DNA of 64,000 nucleotides from Paenibacillus sp. MSJ-34. GTDB lineage: Bacteria > Bacillota > Bacilli > Paenibacillales > Paenibacillaceae. The position numbers were made by a program, and so were the translations under genes. Under the pieces are notes generated by a model. That model worked only from the letters and a program-made list of their open reading frames with translations. It made no database searches and was not told where the DNA came from. Shown here piece by piece: positions 52,724 through 61,680 of this stretch. The stretch's first letter is position 1; the number at the start of each line of letters is the position of its first letter. The DNA lies in NCBI RefSeq assembly GCF_018918005.1, contig NZ_JAHLPR010000037.1:1-64000 (forward strand). The letters run 5' to 3'.

Positions 52724-53959
52724 ATGGACGACAATTTCCGTTTAGATCCGATCGAAGAAGCGATTTACGATCTGATGATGGGCAAAGTGATCATCGTCGT
52801 CGACGATGAAGACAGGGAAAACGAAGGAGATTTCTTGGCGCTTGCGGATAAGGCCACGCCGGAAGTCATCAACTTTATGATTAAGGAAGGCCGCGGGCTC
52901 GTATGCATGCCGATTACGGAAGAACGGGCCCAGGAGCTCGAGCTTCCGCCGATGGTGGCGCATAATACCGACAATCACGGCACCGCGTTTACCGTATCCG
53001 TCGATCATGTCGATACGACGACCGGAATTTCCGCTTTCGAGCGTTCGGATACGATTAAGGCTCTGATCGGCGCGAAGACGAAGGCGGCGGATTTCCGCAA
53101 GCCTGGCCATGTTTTTCCGTTGATCGCCAAAAAAGGCGGCGTGCTGCGGCGTGCCGGACATACGGAAGCTGCGGTCGATCTCGCGCGCATGTGCGGATCG
53201 TACCCGGCGGGCGTCATCTGCGAAGTCATTAAAGAGGACGGGACGATGGCGCGGCTGCCCGACTTGGTCGAAATCGCCCGGAAGCACGGGCTGAAGCTCA
53301 TCTCGATTCAAGATTTGATCCGTTACCGCAATGAGAAAGAGAAGTTGGTGCACCGCGAAGTCGAAGTGCGGATGCCGACCGATTTCGGCTTGTTCAAAGC
53401 GGTCGCCTATACGAACGATGTCGACGGGAAAGAGCATTTGGCGCTCGTGAAAGGCATGATCGACAGCAGCCAGCCGATTCTGGTACGAGTGCATTCGGAA
53501 TGTTTGACGGGGGACGTATTCCACTCCCATCGCTGCGATTGCGGGCCGCAATTTGCCGCCGCGCTGCGTCAAATCGAAGAAGCCGGCCAGGGCGTGCTCC
53601 TGTATATGCGCCAGGAAGGCCGCGGCATCGGATTGATCAATAAGCTGAAAGCTTACAAGCTGCAGGAGCAAGGCTTGGATACGGTGGACGCCAATGTCAA
53701 GCTCGGTTTTCCGCCCGATCTTCGCGACTATGGCATCGGGGCGCAAATATTGAAAGATCTCGGCGTGCGCAAAATGCGCTTGCTGACGAACAATCCGCGC
53801 AAAATTAAAGGGCTTGAGGGATATGGTTTGCAAGTGGTCGAACGCGTTCCGCTGCAAATGGAAGAAAATGAAGACAATACGAATTACTTGCATACGAAAA
53901 AAGACAAGCTTGGGCATTTGCTGCAATTTGACGAGATCGAGCAAAACGAGACCGTATAG
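52724..53959 (+). CDS. ribBA: Bifunctional DHBP synthase / GTP cyclohydrolase II
   Basis: Supplies both starting molecules of riboflavin. The 411-residue product has an N-terminal 3,4-dihydroxy-2-butanone-4-phosphate synthase (about 1-205; [30 protein letters not shown]) and a C-terminal GTP cyclohydrolase II (about 206-400; zinc cysteines in [20 protein letters not shown], and [14 protein letters not shown]). All motifs are present. AGGGGG precedes ATG 52724. Confidence 0.96.
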   Translation: MDDNFRLDPIEEAIYDLMMGKVIIVVDDEDRENEGDFLALADKATPEVINFMIKEGRGLVCMPITEERAQELELPPMVAHNTDNHGTAFTVSVDHVDTTTGISAFERSDTIKALIGAKTKAADFRKPGHVFPLIAKKGGVLRRAGHTEAAVDLARMCGSYPAGVICEVIKEDGTMARLPDLVEIARKHGLKLISIQDLIRYRNEKEKLVHREVEVRMPTDFGLFKAVAYTNDVDGKEHLALVKGMIDSSQPILVRVHSECLTGDVFHSHRCDCGPQFAAALRQIEEAGQGVLLYMRQEGRGIGLINKLKAYKLQEQGLDTVDANVKLGFPPDLRDYGIGAQILKDLGVRKMRLLTNNPRKIKGLEGYGLQVVERVPLQMEENEDNTNYLHTKKDKLGHLLQFDEIEQNETV

Positions 53960-53999
53960 TCGGCAATATACCAAATCTATGAGAAGAGGATGATTTCAA

Positions 54000-54467
54000 A
54001 TGGCAAACTTTATTGAAGGAAATTTAGTATCGCAAGGATTAAAATACGGCATCGTCGCCGGACGTTTCAACGAATTTATCGTCAGCAAGCTGCTTAGCGG
54101 CGCGTTGGACGCCTTGAAACGCCACGGCGCGGAAGACGGCGAAGTCGATGTCGCATGGGTGCCGGGCGCGTTCGAAATTCCGTTGATCGCCCAGAAAATG
54201 GCGGAGAGCGGCAAGTACGACGCGGTCATTACGCTCGGCGCGGTCATTCGCGGATCGACGCCGCATTTCGATTACGTTTGCAGCGAAGTGTCCAAAGGGG
54301 TTGCGGCCATTAATTTAAAAACGGGGGTACCGACCGTATTCGGCGTATTGACGACGGATAGCATCGAACAAGCGATCGAACGCGCAGGAACGAAGGCCGG
54401 CAACAAAGGATGGGAAGCGGCCGTAACCGCAATCGAAATGGCGAACTTGACGAAACAGTTCAATTAG
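54000..54467 (+). CDS. ribH: 6,7-dimethyl-8-ribityllumazine synthase
   Basis: Condenses the RibBA and RibD products to lumazine, forming a 60-subunit capsid in many bacteria. The 155-residue product shows [52 protein letters not shown] and the late [20 protein letters not shown] precedes ATG 54000. It is the last rib gene here; ribT of B. subtilis is missing. Confidence 0.96.
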   Translation: MANFIEGNLVSQGLKYGIVAGRFNEFIVSKLLSGALDALKRHGAEDGEVDVAWVPGAFEIPLIAQKMAESGKYDAVITLGAVIRGSTPHFDYVCSEVSKGVAAINLKTGVPTVFGVLTTDSIEQAIERAGTKAGNKGWEAAVTAIEMANLTKQFN

Positions 54468-54568
54468 TGCTATTTAAAATAGAAGACGATATTTTTCATG
54501 CTGCCGATACGTCAGTCGGTTAAGCGGCGCATCGTTCTATTTTTTGACGGAAAGCGGGAGGAAGTTCA

Positions 54569-55360
54569 TTGGCGGTACTGTACAAGCTGGAAACGTTCGA
54601 GGGGCCGCTCGATTTGCTGCTTCATCTGATCGATAAGGCGGAAATCGACATCTATCAAATTTCCATTAGCGAAATTACGGACCAATATATGGAATATTTA
54701 GACACCATGCAGGAACTCGAACTTGAGATCACCAGCGAATTTTTAGTGATGGCCGCGACGCTTTTGTCGATCAAAAGCAAAGTTTTGCTGCCGAAACCGC
54801 CCGTTATTGAAATTGACGATTTTGAGTATGAATATGAAGATGAAATAGATCCGCGCGAAGAATTGATCCAGAAGCTGGTGGAATACCGCAAGTATAAAGG
54901 AATTGCGCAGCATCTTCGCGATAAAGAGTTGGAGCGCAGCCTTATTTATACGAAGGAACCCGAAGATTTGACGCCGTTCATGCCGACCGTTCAAGAAAAT
55001 CCGGTCCAAGGGCTGCATACGGCCGATCTTATTATCGCCTTTCAAAAAGCGCTGCGCAAAGCGGCCCGCAGACATACGGTCGCCCGGATCGAGCGCGACG
55101 AAATTTCGGTGAAAGACCGGATTCGCGACATCGTTCATACGCTGCGCACGCTTCTTCCGGGAGATAGAATGTTATTCTCGAAGCTGATTCATGAGGAAAT
55201 GTATCGGCATGAGATTGTCGTTACGTTTCTGGCGATTTTGGAATTGATGAAAATGAAGCAAATCAGCTGCTATCAAAATCGCCTGTTTGAAGATATTGTG
55301 ATTCAGTGGAAAGGGGAAGAAGCTGCGAATGGATTTTCAGAAGCTGAAATCGATTATTGA
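54569..55360 (+). CDS. scpA: Segregation and condensation protein A (kleisin)
   Basis: The 263-residue kleisin that bridges SMC heads and, with ScpB, organises the chromosome. The N-terminal YKLETFEGPLDLLLHLIDKA is the hallmark; the acidic linker (EIDDFEYEYEDEIDPREE) and the C-terminal winged helix (LFSKLIHEEMYRHEIVVTFL, AILELMKM) follow. The start is TTG 54569 with GGGAGGAAG upstream. It overlaps scpB by 32 bases. Confidence 0.95.
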   Translation: MAVLYKLETFEGPLDLLLHLIDKAEIDIYQISISEITDQYMEYLDTMQELELEITSEFLVMAATLLSIKSKVLLPKPPVIEIDDFEYEYEDEIDPREELIQKLVEYRKYKGIAQHLRDKELERSLIYTKEPEDLTPFMPTVQENPVQGLHTADLIIAFQKALRKAARRHTVARIERDEISVKDRIRDIVHTLRTLLPGDRMLFSKLIHEEMYRHEIVVTFLAILELMKMKQISCYQNRLFEDIVIQWKGEEAANGFSEAEIDY

Positions 55361-55928
55361 GGGGCTGCTGTTTTTGGTGGGGGATGAAGGCTTAACCGCT
55401 AAACAAATCGCCGAGGTGGTCGAGCAGCCCGCCGATTTGGTCCGGGACGTCGTATTCGATCTGAAGGGCGATTTCGAACGGGGGAACCGCGGCTTGCAAA
55501 TCGTGGAAATAGCCGGAGCGTTTCAGTTGACGACCATCCCCGAACATGCGCCTTATTTTGAGCGGCTCGCCTACTCGCCCTCCCGTTCCGCCTTGTCGCA
55601 AGCGGCGCTCGAGACGCTGTCCATCATTGCGTACCGCCAGCCGATTACGCGGATTGAAATCGAAGAAATTCGCGGCGTAAAGTCGGACCGGGCGATCCAC
55701 ACGCTCGCCGCCAAAGACTTGATCGAAGAAGTCGGACGCGCGGAGGCGGTCGGCCGTCCGATTCTGTACGGCACGACCAAAGCGTTCCTCGATTATTTCG
55801 GCCTGGACAGCTTGGAAGGCTTGCCCGATTCGTCGGCGTTCGAGAGCGGCGAATTGCTGGAGGAAGAAACGCAACTGCTGTTCGAGAAGCTGGAAGGGCG
55901 TCAACTTACGATCGACGATGTGGACTAA
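55329..55928 (+). CDS. scpB: Segregation and condensation protein B
   Basis: The 199-residue partner of ScpA with two winged-helix domains. Family text: IIEGLLFLVGDEGLTAKQIA, AALETLSIIAYRQPITRIEI and EEIRGVKSDRAIHTL. The start ATG 55329 lies inside the end of scpA, which suggests coupled translation. A terminator follows. Confidence 0.95.
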   Translation: MDFQKLKSIIEGLLFLVGDEGLTAKQIAEVVEQPADLVRDVVFDLKGDFERGNRGLQIVEIAGAFQLTTIPEHAPYFERLAYSPSRSALSQAALETLSIIAYRQPITRIEIEEIRGVKSDRAIHTLAAKDLIEEVGRAEAVGRPILYGTTKAFLDYFGLDSLEGLPDSSAFESGELLEEETQLLFEKLEGRQLTIDDVD

Positions 55929-55944
55929 TTTCAAATCATATCAT

Positions 55945-55972
55945 AACCCTGACAAGTGTCGGGGTTTTTCTT
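55945..55972 (+). terminator. Intrinsic terminator after scpB
   Basis: AACCCTGAC (55945-55953) pairs with GTCGGGGTT (55958-55966, one wobble), followed by TTTC and TTTTT. Confidence 0.78.
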
Positions 55973-56085
55973 TTTGACCTGAGGTGCGACATGATAATAT
56001 TACCCTCGCTATGCCATACTAATTTTATGCAGACGGGCTCATTCGAAGCGATGTTTCTTCGGATCAAGGTGAGGAGGGTTCCACA

Positions 56086-56760
56086 GTGTGGGTTTGGATT
56101 TGCATCGGCATCCTGCTCGTTGTACTCGTAACCATATGGTTGTCCGATATCCAAATACATGTTCATTTTCGTAAATATGCTCAGAACGACGACATCACAG
56201 TGCAAATCCGGCTGCTGCTTGGTCTTGTCAAGTTGGATTACAAAGTGCCGCGGCTCTCGTTCGAAGGATGGCACAAAGGTTTGGCGTACCGCCAGAAAGA
56301 AACGGATAACGTATTCGGCTCTCATAGCAAGGAAGCTGAAGGACAACTCGATTTTGAAAAAGTGAAACAAGCTTACGATCGATTTCAATTGCTTGTCAAT
56401 GCCACGAGCGGCTGGTCGATTTGGTACAAACAATTTTTGCGCAAAATCCGGGTAACGAGAATGAATTGGTCGACCGATATCGGGATCGGCAGCGCGGCCG
56501 ATACGGCGATTGCGACCGGCGTCGTCTGGGCGGTCAAGAGCGTTGCGGCCGGCTGGGCGGCCGCAACGTTCCGATTTATGCAGAACCCGCAGCTCGCCGT
56601 ATATCCGCAATTTCATACACCGCAATTTGCCACAGAACTGGACTGCATAGCGAAAATCCGCTTCGGGCAGGCTATAGTTGCGGGACTTGCACTTATAGTT
56701 CGCGTTCTAAAAGTGAAAGGAGGTCTCAGGACGTGGCAGAACATCCTATTCAAGGCTTAA
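56086..56760 (+). CDS. DUF2953 membrane protein
   Basis: A 224-residue protein with an N-terminal membrane helix (VWICIGILLVVLVTIWL), a beta-rich first part (IQIRLLLGLVKLDYKVPRL), and a TGIGSAADTAIATGVVWAVK segment; the C-terminal part is again beta-rich. This is the DUF2953 family, which precedes ytfJ in sporulating Bacilli. Function unknown; sporulation-linked by context. The start is GTG 56086 with GTGAGGAGGG upstream. It overlaps ytfJ by 28 bases. Confidence 0.82.
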   Translation: MWVWICIGILLVVLVTIWLSDIQIHVHFRKYAQNDDITVQIRLLLGLVKLDYKVPRLSFEGWHKGLAYRQKETDNVFGSHSKEAEGQLDFEKVKQAYDRFQLLVNATSGWSIWYKQFLRKIRVTRMNWSTDIGIGSAADTAIATGVVWAVKSVAAGWAAATFRFMQNPQLAVYPQFHTPQFATELDCIAKIRFGQAIVAGLALIVRVLKVKGGLRTWQNILFKA

Positions 56761-57215
56761 TGAAAACGTCTATGGAAAATTTGAAAAATATGGTAGACGT
56801 CAACACGATCGTCGGCGAACCGGTACAAACCGCGGATGGCAGCGTGATATTGCCTATAAGTAAAGTAGGCTTCGGGTTCGCGGCCGGGGGGAGCGAATTT
56901 CCTTCGGACGATAAATCGGCTGCGAAATCCGACGCTCATAACGCGAGCGTGGCGCTGCCGTTCGGCGGCGGTACGGGCGGCGGCGTTACCATAACGCCGA
57001 TTGCGTTTTTGGTCGTAGGTACGCACGGGGTGAAAATCGTATCGCTCGACAACCAAACGCATCTTGTCGAGCGGGTGATCGATTCGCTTCCGCAATTTAT
57101 GGACAATTTTCAAAATATGATGAAAGGCGCCAAAATGAATCAAACGGGCGCGCAAACGACGACGACGCAAACGACGACGACGCATACCGAGCAGAATAAC
57201 AATCAAGTCCAGTAA
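56733..57215 (+). CDS. ytfJ: GerW-family sporulation protein YtfJ
   Basis: A 160-residue protein of the GerW/YtfJ family: HPIQGLMKTSMENLKNMVDV, NTIVGEPVQTADGSVILPIS, VGFGFAAGGSEF, a glycine-rich GGGTGGGVTITPIAFLVVG core, then a Thr/Gln-rich low-complexity tail (TTTTQTTTTHTEQNNN). Members are needed for normal spore germination. The start is GTG 56733 (AAAGGAGG nine bases upstream), overlapping the end of the DUF2953 gene. Confidence 0.93.
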   Translation: MAEHPIQGLMKTSMENLKNMVDVNTIVGEPVQTADGSVILPISKVGFGFAAGGSEFPSDDKSAAKSDAHNASVALPFGGGTGGGVTITPIAFLVVGTHGVKIVSLDNQTHLVERVIDSLPQFMDNFQNMMKGAKMNQTGAQTTTTQTTTTHTEQNNNQVQ

Positions 57216-57256
57216 CCCGCGCCAAACGTATTGCCGATAAGAAGCCATTCTCTCCG

Positions 57257-57286
57257 GTCATACTCCGAATCGGATAAGCATATACT
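57257..57286 (+). promoter_or_regulatory. Sigma-E-type promoter before the dacB-like gene
   Basis: GTCATACT (57257-57264) and CATATACT (57279-57286) are 14 bases apart, close to the sigma-E consensus (-35 GTCATATT, -10 CATACAnT). dacB-spmA-spmB in B. subtilis is mother-cell sigma-E controlled. Confidence 0.62.
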
Positions 57287-57320
57287 TGTACAAGTAAGCT
57301 TATTGTCGGAGGTTGAACGC

Positions 57321-58514
57321 ATGAGAACGGCTTTTTATTTGCTTAAAATCGCTGTTATATTCGCGCTATTCGCTTCGCTCCCTGCTATGCTTGCGTCGGC
57401 GGAACCGCCGCGCCTCCATACAAGCGCGAAAGCCGCTGCGCTGATCGATGTGGAATCCGGGCGAATCCTGTATCACGTAAACGGCGATATCAGGATGCGG
57501 ATTGCAAGCTTAACGAAAATTATGACCGCGATCGTCGCGATCGAGCACGGCACGCTGTCCGATAAAGTAAAGGTAAGCAAACGCGCCTTCGGCAAGGAAG
57601 GATCGTCGCTATATTTGAAACTTGGGGAAGAGATGAGCTTGCAGGACATGCTGTACGGGATGATGCTTCAATCCGGCAATGACGCGGCGACGGCCGTCGC
57701 CGAGCATGTCGGCGGTTCGGAGGAAGGGTTCGTTCTGATGATGAACCGGAAAGCGGAACTGCTCGGATTGGAGCAGACGCATTTCAAAAATCCGCACGGT
57801 TTGGATGAAGACGATCACTATTCCACGGCGAACGATCTGGCGAAGCTAACCGCATATGCGCTCAAAAATCCGGTATTTCGGAGTATCGTCAAAACGGAAG
57901 TGAAAACGGCGCCGAATCCGAACGATTCATGGGATTATAAATGGAGAAATAAAAATAAAATGCTGCACATGTACGAGGGAGCCGACGGAGTGAAGACGGG
58001 ATATACGAAAAAAGCGCTTCGCTGCCTCGTCAGCTCGGCCACGCGAGGCGGCCAGCAGTTAGCCGCAGTCACGCTGAACGACGGGGACGATTGGAACGAT
58101 CACCGCAAAATGCTCGACTACGGCTTTGAGCACTTCCCGTTGAAAGATGTCGTTCGCAAAGGACAAGACATCGAAAATTATTCTTATCAGGTTGGACAAA
58201 CATTCGCCTACCCGTTCGCCGAAGGGGAGGAAGAACGCATTCGTACGAAGCTCGTTCTGGCCCCGTCCAAATCGCTTGATTACAGGCTTGGTTATCGCGG
58301 GAAAATCGTCATTGCGCTCGGCGGCAATGAGATCGGATCGGTGCCCGTGTACGAGAAGGACAGCCCGGTTATGAAACAGCAGCGGGCATATACCGTCGCG
58401 GCGAAAGGGGCGCCTAACCCGTATCCGAAGCCTGCGGCGATTACGAATTGGCGCGAAGCGTTTCTGGCGGCGGTCAGGTCGCTGCTTACGCCCGGAAACG
58501 CGAATGGACGATAG
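57321..58514 (+). CDS. dacB: D-alanyl-D-alanine carboxypeptidase (DacB-like, sporulation)
   Basis: A 397-residue DD-carboxypeptidase with a signal peptide (1 to about 27, ending LASAE). SxxK is S63-L-T-K66, SGN is in MLQSGNDAATAVAE, and KTG is in GVKTGYTKKALR. It trims stem peptides during spore cortex formation, lowering cross-linking. ATG 57321 has CGGAGG before it. It starts the operon with spmA and spmB, as in B. subtilis. Confidence 0.92.
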   Translation: MRTAFYLLKIAVIFALFASLPAMLASAEPPRLHTSAKAAALIDVESGRILYHVNGDIRMRIASLTKIMTAIVAIEHGTLSDKVKVSKRAFGKEGSSLYLKLGEEMSLQDMLYGMMLQSGNDAATAVAEHVGGSEEGFVLMMNRKAELLGLEQTHFKNPHGLDEDDHYSTANDLAKLTAYALKNPVFRSIVKTEVKTAPNPNDSWDYKWRNKNKMLHMYEGADGVKTGYTKKALRCLVSSATRGGQQLAAVTLNDGDDWNDHRKMLDYGFEHFPLKDVVRKGQDIENYSYQVGQTFAYPFAEGEEERIRTKLVLAPSKSLDYRLGYRGKIVIALGGNEIGSVPVYEKDSPVMKQQRAYTVAAKGAPNPYPKPAAITNWREAFLAAVRSLLTPGNANGR

Positions 58515-58529
58515 GGAGGGAAAAGGCTT

Positions 58530-59168
58530 ATGGTGAATTATATTTGGCTGTTCTTTATCGTGATCGGATTTATTGCCGCCGCGGCGCAAGGGCGCATCGA
58601 TATCGTGACGGAAGCGGCTTTTGAAGGAGCGAAAACGGGCGTCACCGTCTGTTTCGGGCTGATCAGCGTGATGGTATTTTGGCTCGGAATGATGCGTGTC
58701 GCCGAAGACGGAGGACTGTTGAAAAAAATTGCCGCATTGCTAAATCCGGTCGTCCGGTTTTTATTTCCCGACGTGCCGAAAGATCATCCCGCAATCGGCT
58801 ATATTATGTCGAATATGAGCGCCAATTTGCTGGGACTGGGCAATGCGGCCACGCCGATGGGCATCAAAGCGATGGAAGAGCTGCAGAAGCTCAACCCGAA
58901 TAAAGATACGGCCACGCCGGCCATGTGCACGCTGCTTGCAATCAATACGTCCAGCATTACGTTAATTCCGGCGACATTAATTGCGATCCGCATGAATTTC
59001 AATTCGGCCAATCCCGCCGAAATCGTCGGCACGACGCTGATCGCCACCGCGATTGCCACGATCGTCGCTATCGCCGCCGACCGCTGGTTCCGGATCGTAA
59101 GATTGCGCACGCATCCGCCTTTGCCACCGGCGGCGCCGCCGTCCGAAAGCACGCATGTGAAAGGATGA
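58530..59168 (+). CDS. spmA: Spore maturation protein A
   Basis: A 212-residue polytopic membrane protein with the nucleoside-recognition (Gate) domain: FFIVIGFIAAAAQGRIDIVT, FEGAKTGVTVCFGLISVMVF, MSNMSANLLGLGNAATPMGI and KAMEELQKLNPNKDTATPAM. With SpmB it promotes spore core dehydration. AGGGAGGG precedes ATG 58530, 15 bases after dacB. Confidence 0.95.
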   Translation: MVNYIWLFFIVIGFIAAAAQGRIDIVTEAAFEGAKTGVTVCFGLISVMVFWLGMMRVAEDGGLLKKIAALLNPVVRFLFPDVPKDHPAIGYIMSNMSANLLGLGNAATPMGIKAMEELQKLNPNKDTATPAMCTLLAINTSSITLIPATLIAIRMNFNSANPAEIVGTTLIATAIATIVAIAADRWFRIVRLRTHPPLPPAAPPSESTHVKG

Positions 59169-59174
59169 TTTGCA

Positions 59175-59708
59175 TTGTATTCGCTGGTGACGACGATTTC
59201 CAGTTGGGCGATTCCCGCAATAATCGTGTTTATTCCGCTATATGCCATATTTAAAAAAGTGCCCGTATACGAATCGTTCGTTGAAGGGGCGAAGGACGGA
59301 TTCGACACATCGATCCGCATCATTCCCCATCTTGTCGGGATGATGGTTGCAATCAGCGTATTTCGCGCGTCCGGTGCGATGGATTTTTTGGTCGGCTTCG
59401 CGAAACCTTTATTCGATTATTTAGGCGTACCGAGCGAAGTGCTGCCTCTGGGGCTGCTGCGTCCGATAACCGGCTCGGGCTCGCTCGCCTTTACGACCGA
59501 ATTGATTAAACAATACGGGCCCGATTCGATGATCGGCCGCATGGCTTCGACGATTCAGGGCAGCACCGATACGACGTTGTACGTGCTGACCGTATATTTC
59601 GGCGCGGTCGGCGTCAAGAAAGGGCTGTACGCCTTGAAGGTCGGCCTTATCTCCGATTTGGTCGGATTTGTCGCCGCCATTTTTATATGCTATCTCGTTT
59701 TCAGTTAA
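59175..59708 (+). CDS. spmB: Spore maturation protein B
   Basis: A 177-residue membrane protein paired with SpmA: PAIIVFIPLYAIFKKVPVYE, VEGAKDGFDTSIRIIPHLVG, LLRPITGSGSLAFTTELIKQ and GPDSMIGRMASTIQGSTDTT. The start is TTG 59175, six bases after the spmA stop, with AAAGGATGAT upstream. Confidence 0.95.
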   Translation: MYSLVTTISSWAIPAIIVFIPLYAIFKKVPVYESFVEGAKDGFDTSIRIIPHLVGMMVAISVFRASGAMDFLVGFAKPLFDYLGVPSEVLPLGLLRPITGSGSLAFTTELIKQYGPDSMIGRMASTIQGSTDTTLYVLTVYFGAVGVKKGLYALKVGLISDLVGFVAAIFICYLVFS

Positions 59709-59804
59709 TGCGCGTGCGCGCATCTCCTTCCCCCGCCGCCGAACCGAATGGCGGACGGACACATATACTGTAGCAGTTTTACGGGGGGAAGAGGTGTAAA
59801 CCGT

Positions 59805-60146
59805 ATGCAGTACGAAGGCTTTGTGATCCACCATTCGGCCTGTCCGTCCATAAACGGGAAAGGCTATGATTTTATGATTCTCCGCAGCGGCGATGTCGTC
59901 CCCGCTCCGGCATTAACCGATCCCCACTACATTCACCTTTGCATCGAAGGTGATTTTTCCCGTTTCCCGCCTGTTTTATACCCCTCGGAACTAGAGCAGT
60001 TGTTTATCGCCCGGAAATTGATCGCCAGGCTATCGGAGGTGTACCGTATTCCGCTCGGAAATACGTATTCCCACGACGGGCAATGCCCGGGTCTTTATTT
60101 TCCGTGGAACGAACTTGTGATTTCCGGTTCGGATGGTTATCATTAG
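59805..60146 (+). CDS. Small peptidoglycan amidase-like (PGRP/Amidase_2 fold) protein
   Basis: A 113-residue cytosolic-looking protein (no signal peptide). FVIHHSACPSINGKGYDFMI has the His pair of the Amidase_2/PGRP zinc site, and GNTYSHDGQCPGLYFPW the late His and the Cys/Asp position. It is shorter than usual amidases (about 140-180), and the middle is compressed. An N-acetylmuramoyl-L-alanine amidase-like role is possible but catalysis is not certain. GAGGTG precedes ATG 59805. It sits between spmB and rluB, so it may belong to sporulation or wall turnover. Confidence 0.6.
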   Translation: MQYEGFVIHHSACPSINGKGYDFMILRSGDVVPAPALTDPHYIHLCIEGDFSRFPPVLYPSELEQLFIARKLIARLSEVYRIPLGNTYSHDGQCPGLYFPWNELVISGSDGYH

Positions 60147-60166
60147 GTTTGAGGTGACGAGAAGAA

Positions 60167-60904
60167 ATGGAACGATTACAGAAGATTTTGGCGGCGGCCG
60201 GCGTCGCATCCCGCAGAAAATGCGAGGAACTGATCTTGCAAGGAAAGGTTGAAGTGAACGGACAAGCCGTGACGACGCTCGGAACGAAAGCGGATCCGGC
60301 AAACGATCTCATTACGGTAAACGGAAAACCGATTGCAACCGAAAAAAAGATATATATGATGTTCAACAAGCCGAAAGGCGTCATAACGAGCGCGAACGAT
60401 CCGCAAGGCCGAAAGGTGGTTACCGACTTTTTGGCCGGCGTCCGGGAGCGTGTGTATCCGGTCGGCCGCCTCGATTACGATACGGAAGGTTTGCTGCTGC
60501 TTACGAATGACGGCGAATTCGCCAATCTATTAACGCATCCGAAGCATCATGTGCCGAAGACGTATTTGGCTACCGTCAAAGGGGTCCCGCACGGCACGCA
60601 GTTGGATCGGCTCAAAGAGGGTATAATGTTAGAAGATGGAATGACCTCGCCCGCCGAGGTCGAATATCAGGACGTCGATCCGGACAAGAACGAAGCGACG
60701 ATCCGGATTACGATCTACGAAGGCCGCAACAGGCAGGTGCGCCGCATGTTCGAAGCGATTTCCCACCCGGTCGTTCGGTTGAAACGAATCAAGTTCGGCG
60801 AATTGTCTTTGCAAAATTTGAAACGCGGGCGATACCGCTTGTTAACCGCGCAAGAAGTAAATGAACTGAAGCAGGCGGCGAAGAAGAAACGGGATAGCAA
60901 ATAA
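60167..60904 (+). CDS. rluB: 23S rRNA pseudouridine synthase RluB
   Basis: A 245-residue RsuA/RluB-type enzyme: an S4 RNA-binding domain (1-60; RLQKILAAAGVASRRKCEEL) and a pseudouridine synthase domain with the catalytic Asp in PVGRLDYDTEGLLLLTNDG, plus the KTYLATVKG and EGRNRQVRRMFEAI stretches. It modifies a uridine in helix 89-90 of 23S rRNA. GAGGTGACGAG precedes ATG 60167. The order dacB-spmAB-rluB-resA is conserved. Confidence 0.93.
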   Translation: MERLQKILAAAGVASRRKCEELILQGKVEVNGQAVTTLGTKADPANDLITVNGKPIATEKKIYMMFNKPKGVITSANDPQGRKVVTDFLAGVRERVYPVGRLDYDTEGLLLLTNDGEFANLLTHPKHHVPKTYLATVKGVPHGTQLDRLKEGIMLEDGMTSPAEVEYQDVDPDKNEATIRITIYEGRNRQVRRMFEAISHPVVRLKRIKFGELSLQNLKRGRYRLLTAQEVNELKQAAKKKRDSK

Positions 60905-61141
60905 CGGCGCATAAACTGCCTGAACTTGTTGCTGTGACACATAATTTTCACAATAATGTAGCTGTTCCTGCTCCAACTTTCGCTATAATGTTCATAGGAT
61001 ATATATTCCGTATCGCTTCGGTTGTGACTTTGGTCATTGCGGCAACCGGACGGGCGTCGGAGGTGTTTCGTTACAAGATACATACGCTTCGAAGTCTGAC
61101 GCGAAGGCGGGATCGAAGCGATTTCGTTAGGAGAATGGGAC

Positions 61142-61654
61142 ATGAAGAAAAATAAACCGATTCAAATCGTCATATTGCTCGGTATTTTAATTTTAGGCGG
61201 TTATGCGATAGGTTCGTCTTTATTCGCTTCTGACGGCAAGCCTCAAGTCGGCGACAAGCCCCCCGCATTTTCTTTGCTTGGAACGGACGGCAGCGTTCAC
61301 AATCTTGAAGATTATAAAGGGAAAGGCCTTGTCGTTAATTTTTGGGGCTCTTGGTGCGAGCCTTGCGTAAGGGAAATGCCTCTATTGGAGGAACAATCGA
61401 AAGTGTGGAAAGACCGGAACGTGGTATTTCTCGGCATTAACGTCGGCGAGGATCAAATGACGGTCAGCAATTTCGTCAAGCAATTCGGCGTCACGTTTCC
61501 GCTGCTGCTGGACAAAGAGAAGCAGACGACCCGCAAGTACGGCATTGGCCCGCTCCCTACGACGGTCTTTATCAGTTCCGAGGGCAAAATTGTCGATATC
61601 CGCATTGGCGAGTTGACCCGGAATGTATTGGAAAGCAACTTACAACGTTTATGA
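61142..61654 (+). CDS. resA: Thiol-disulfide oxidoreductase ResA
   Basis: A 170-residue membrane-anchored thioredoxin-like protein. It has an N-terminal signal-anchor helix (about 7-26), then the redox pair C72-E-P-C75 in NFWGSWCEPCVREM. In Bacillus ResA reduces apocytochrome c cysteines outside the membrane so heme can be attached by ResB-ResC. TAGGAG precedes ATG 61142. A TATAAT at about 60986-60991 may be its -10 box, with a poor -35. It is the first gene of the resABC run. Confidence 0.93.
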   Translation: MKKNKPIQIVILLGILILGGYAIGSSLFASDGKPQVGDKPPAFSLLGTDGSVHNLEDYKGKGLVVNFWGSWCEPCVREMPLLEEQSKVWKDRNVVFLGINVGEDQMTVSNFVKQFGVTFPLLLDKEKQTTRKYGIGPLPTTVFISSEGKIVDIRIGELTRNVLESNLQRL

Positions 61655-61680
61655 TTTCATAGTAGCAGGAGGTCACCGTA

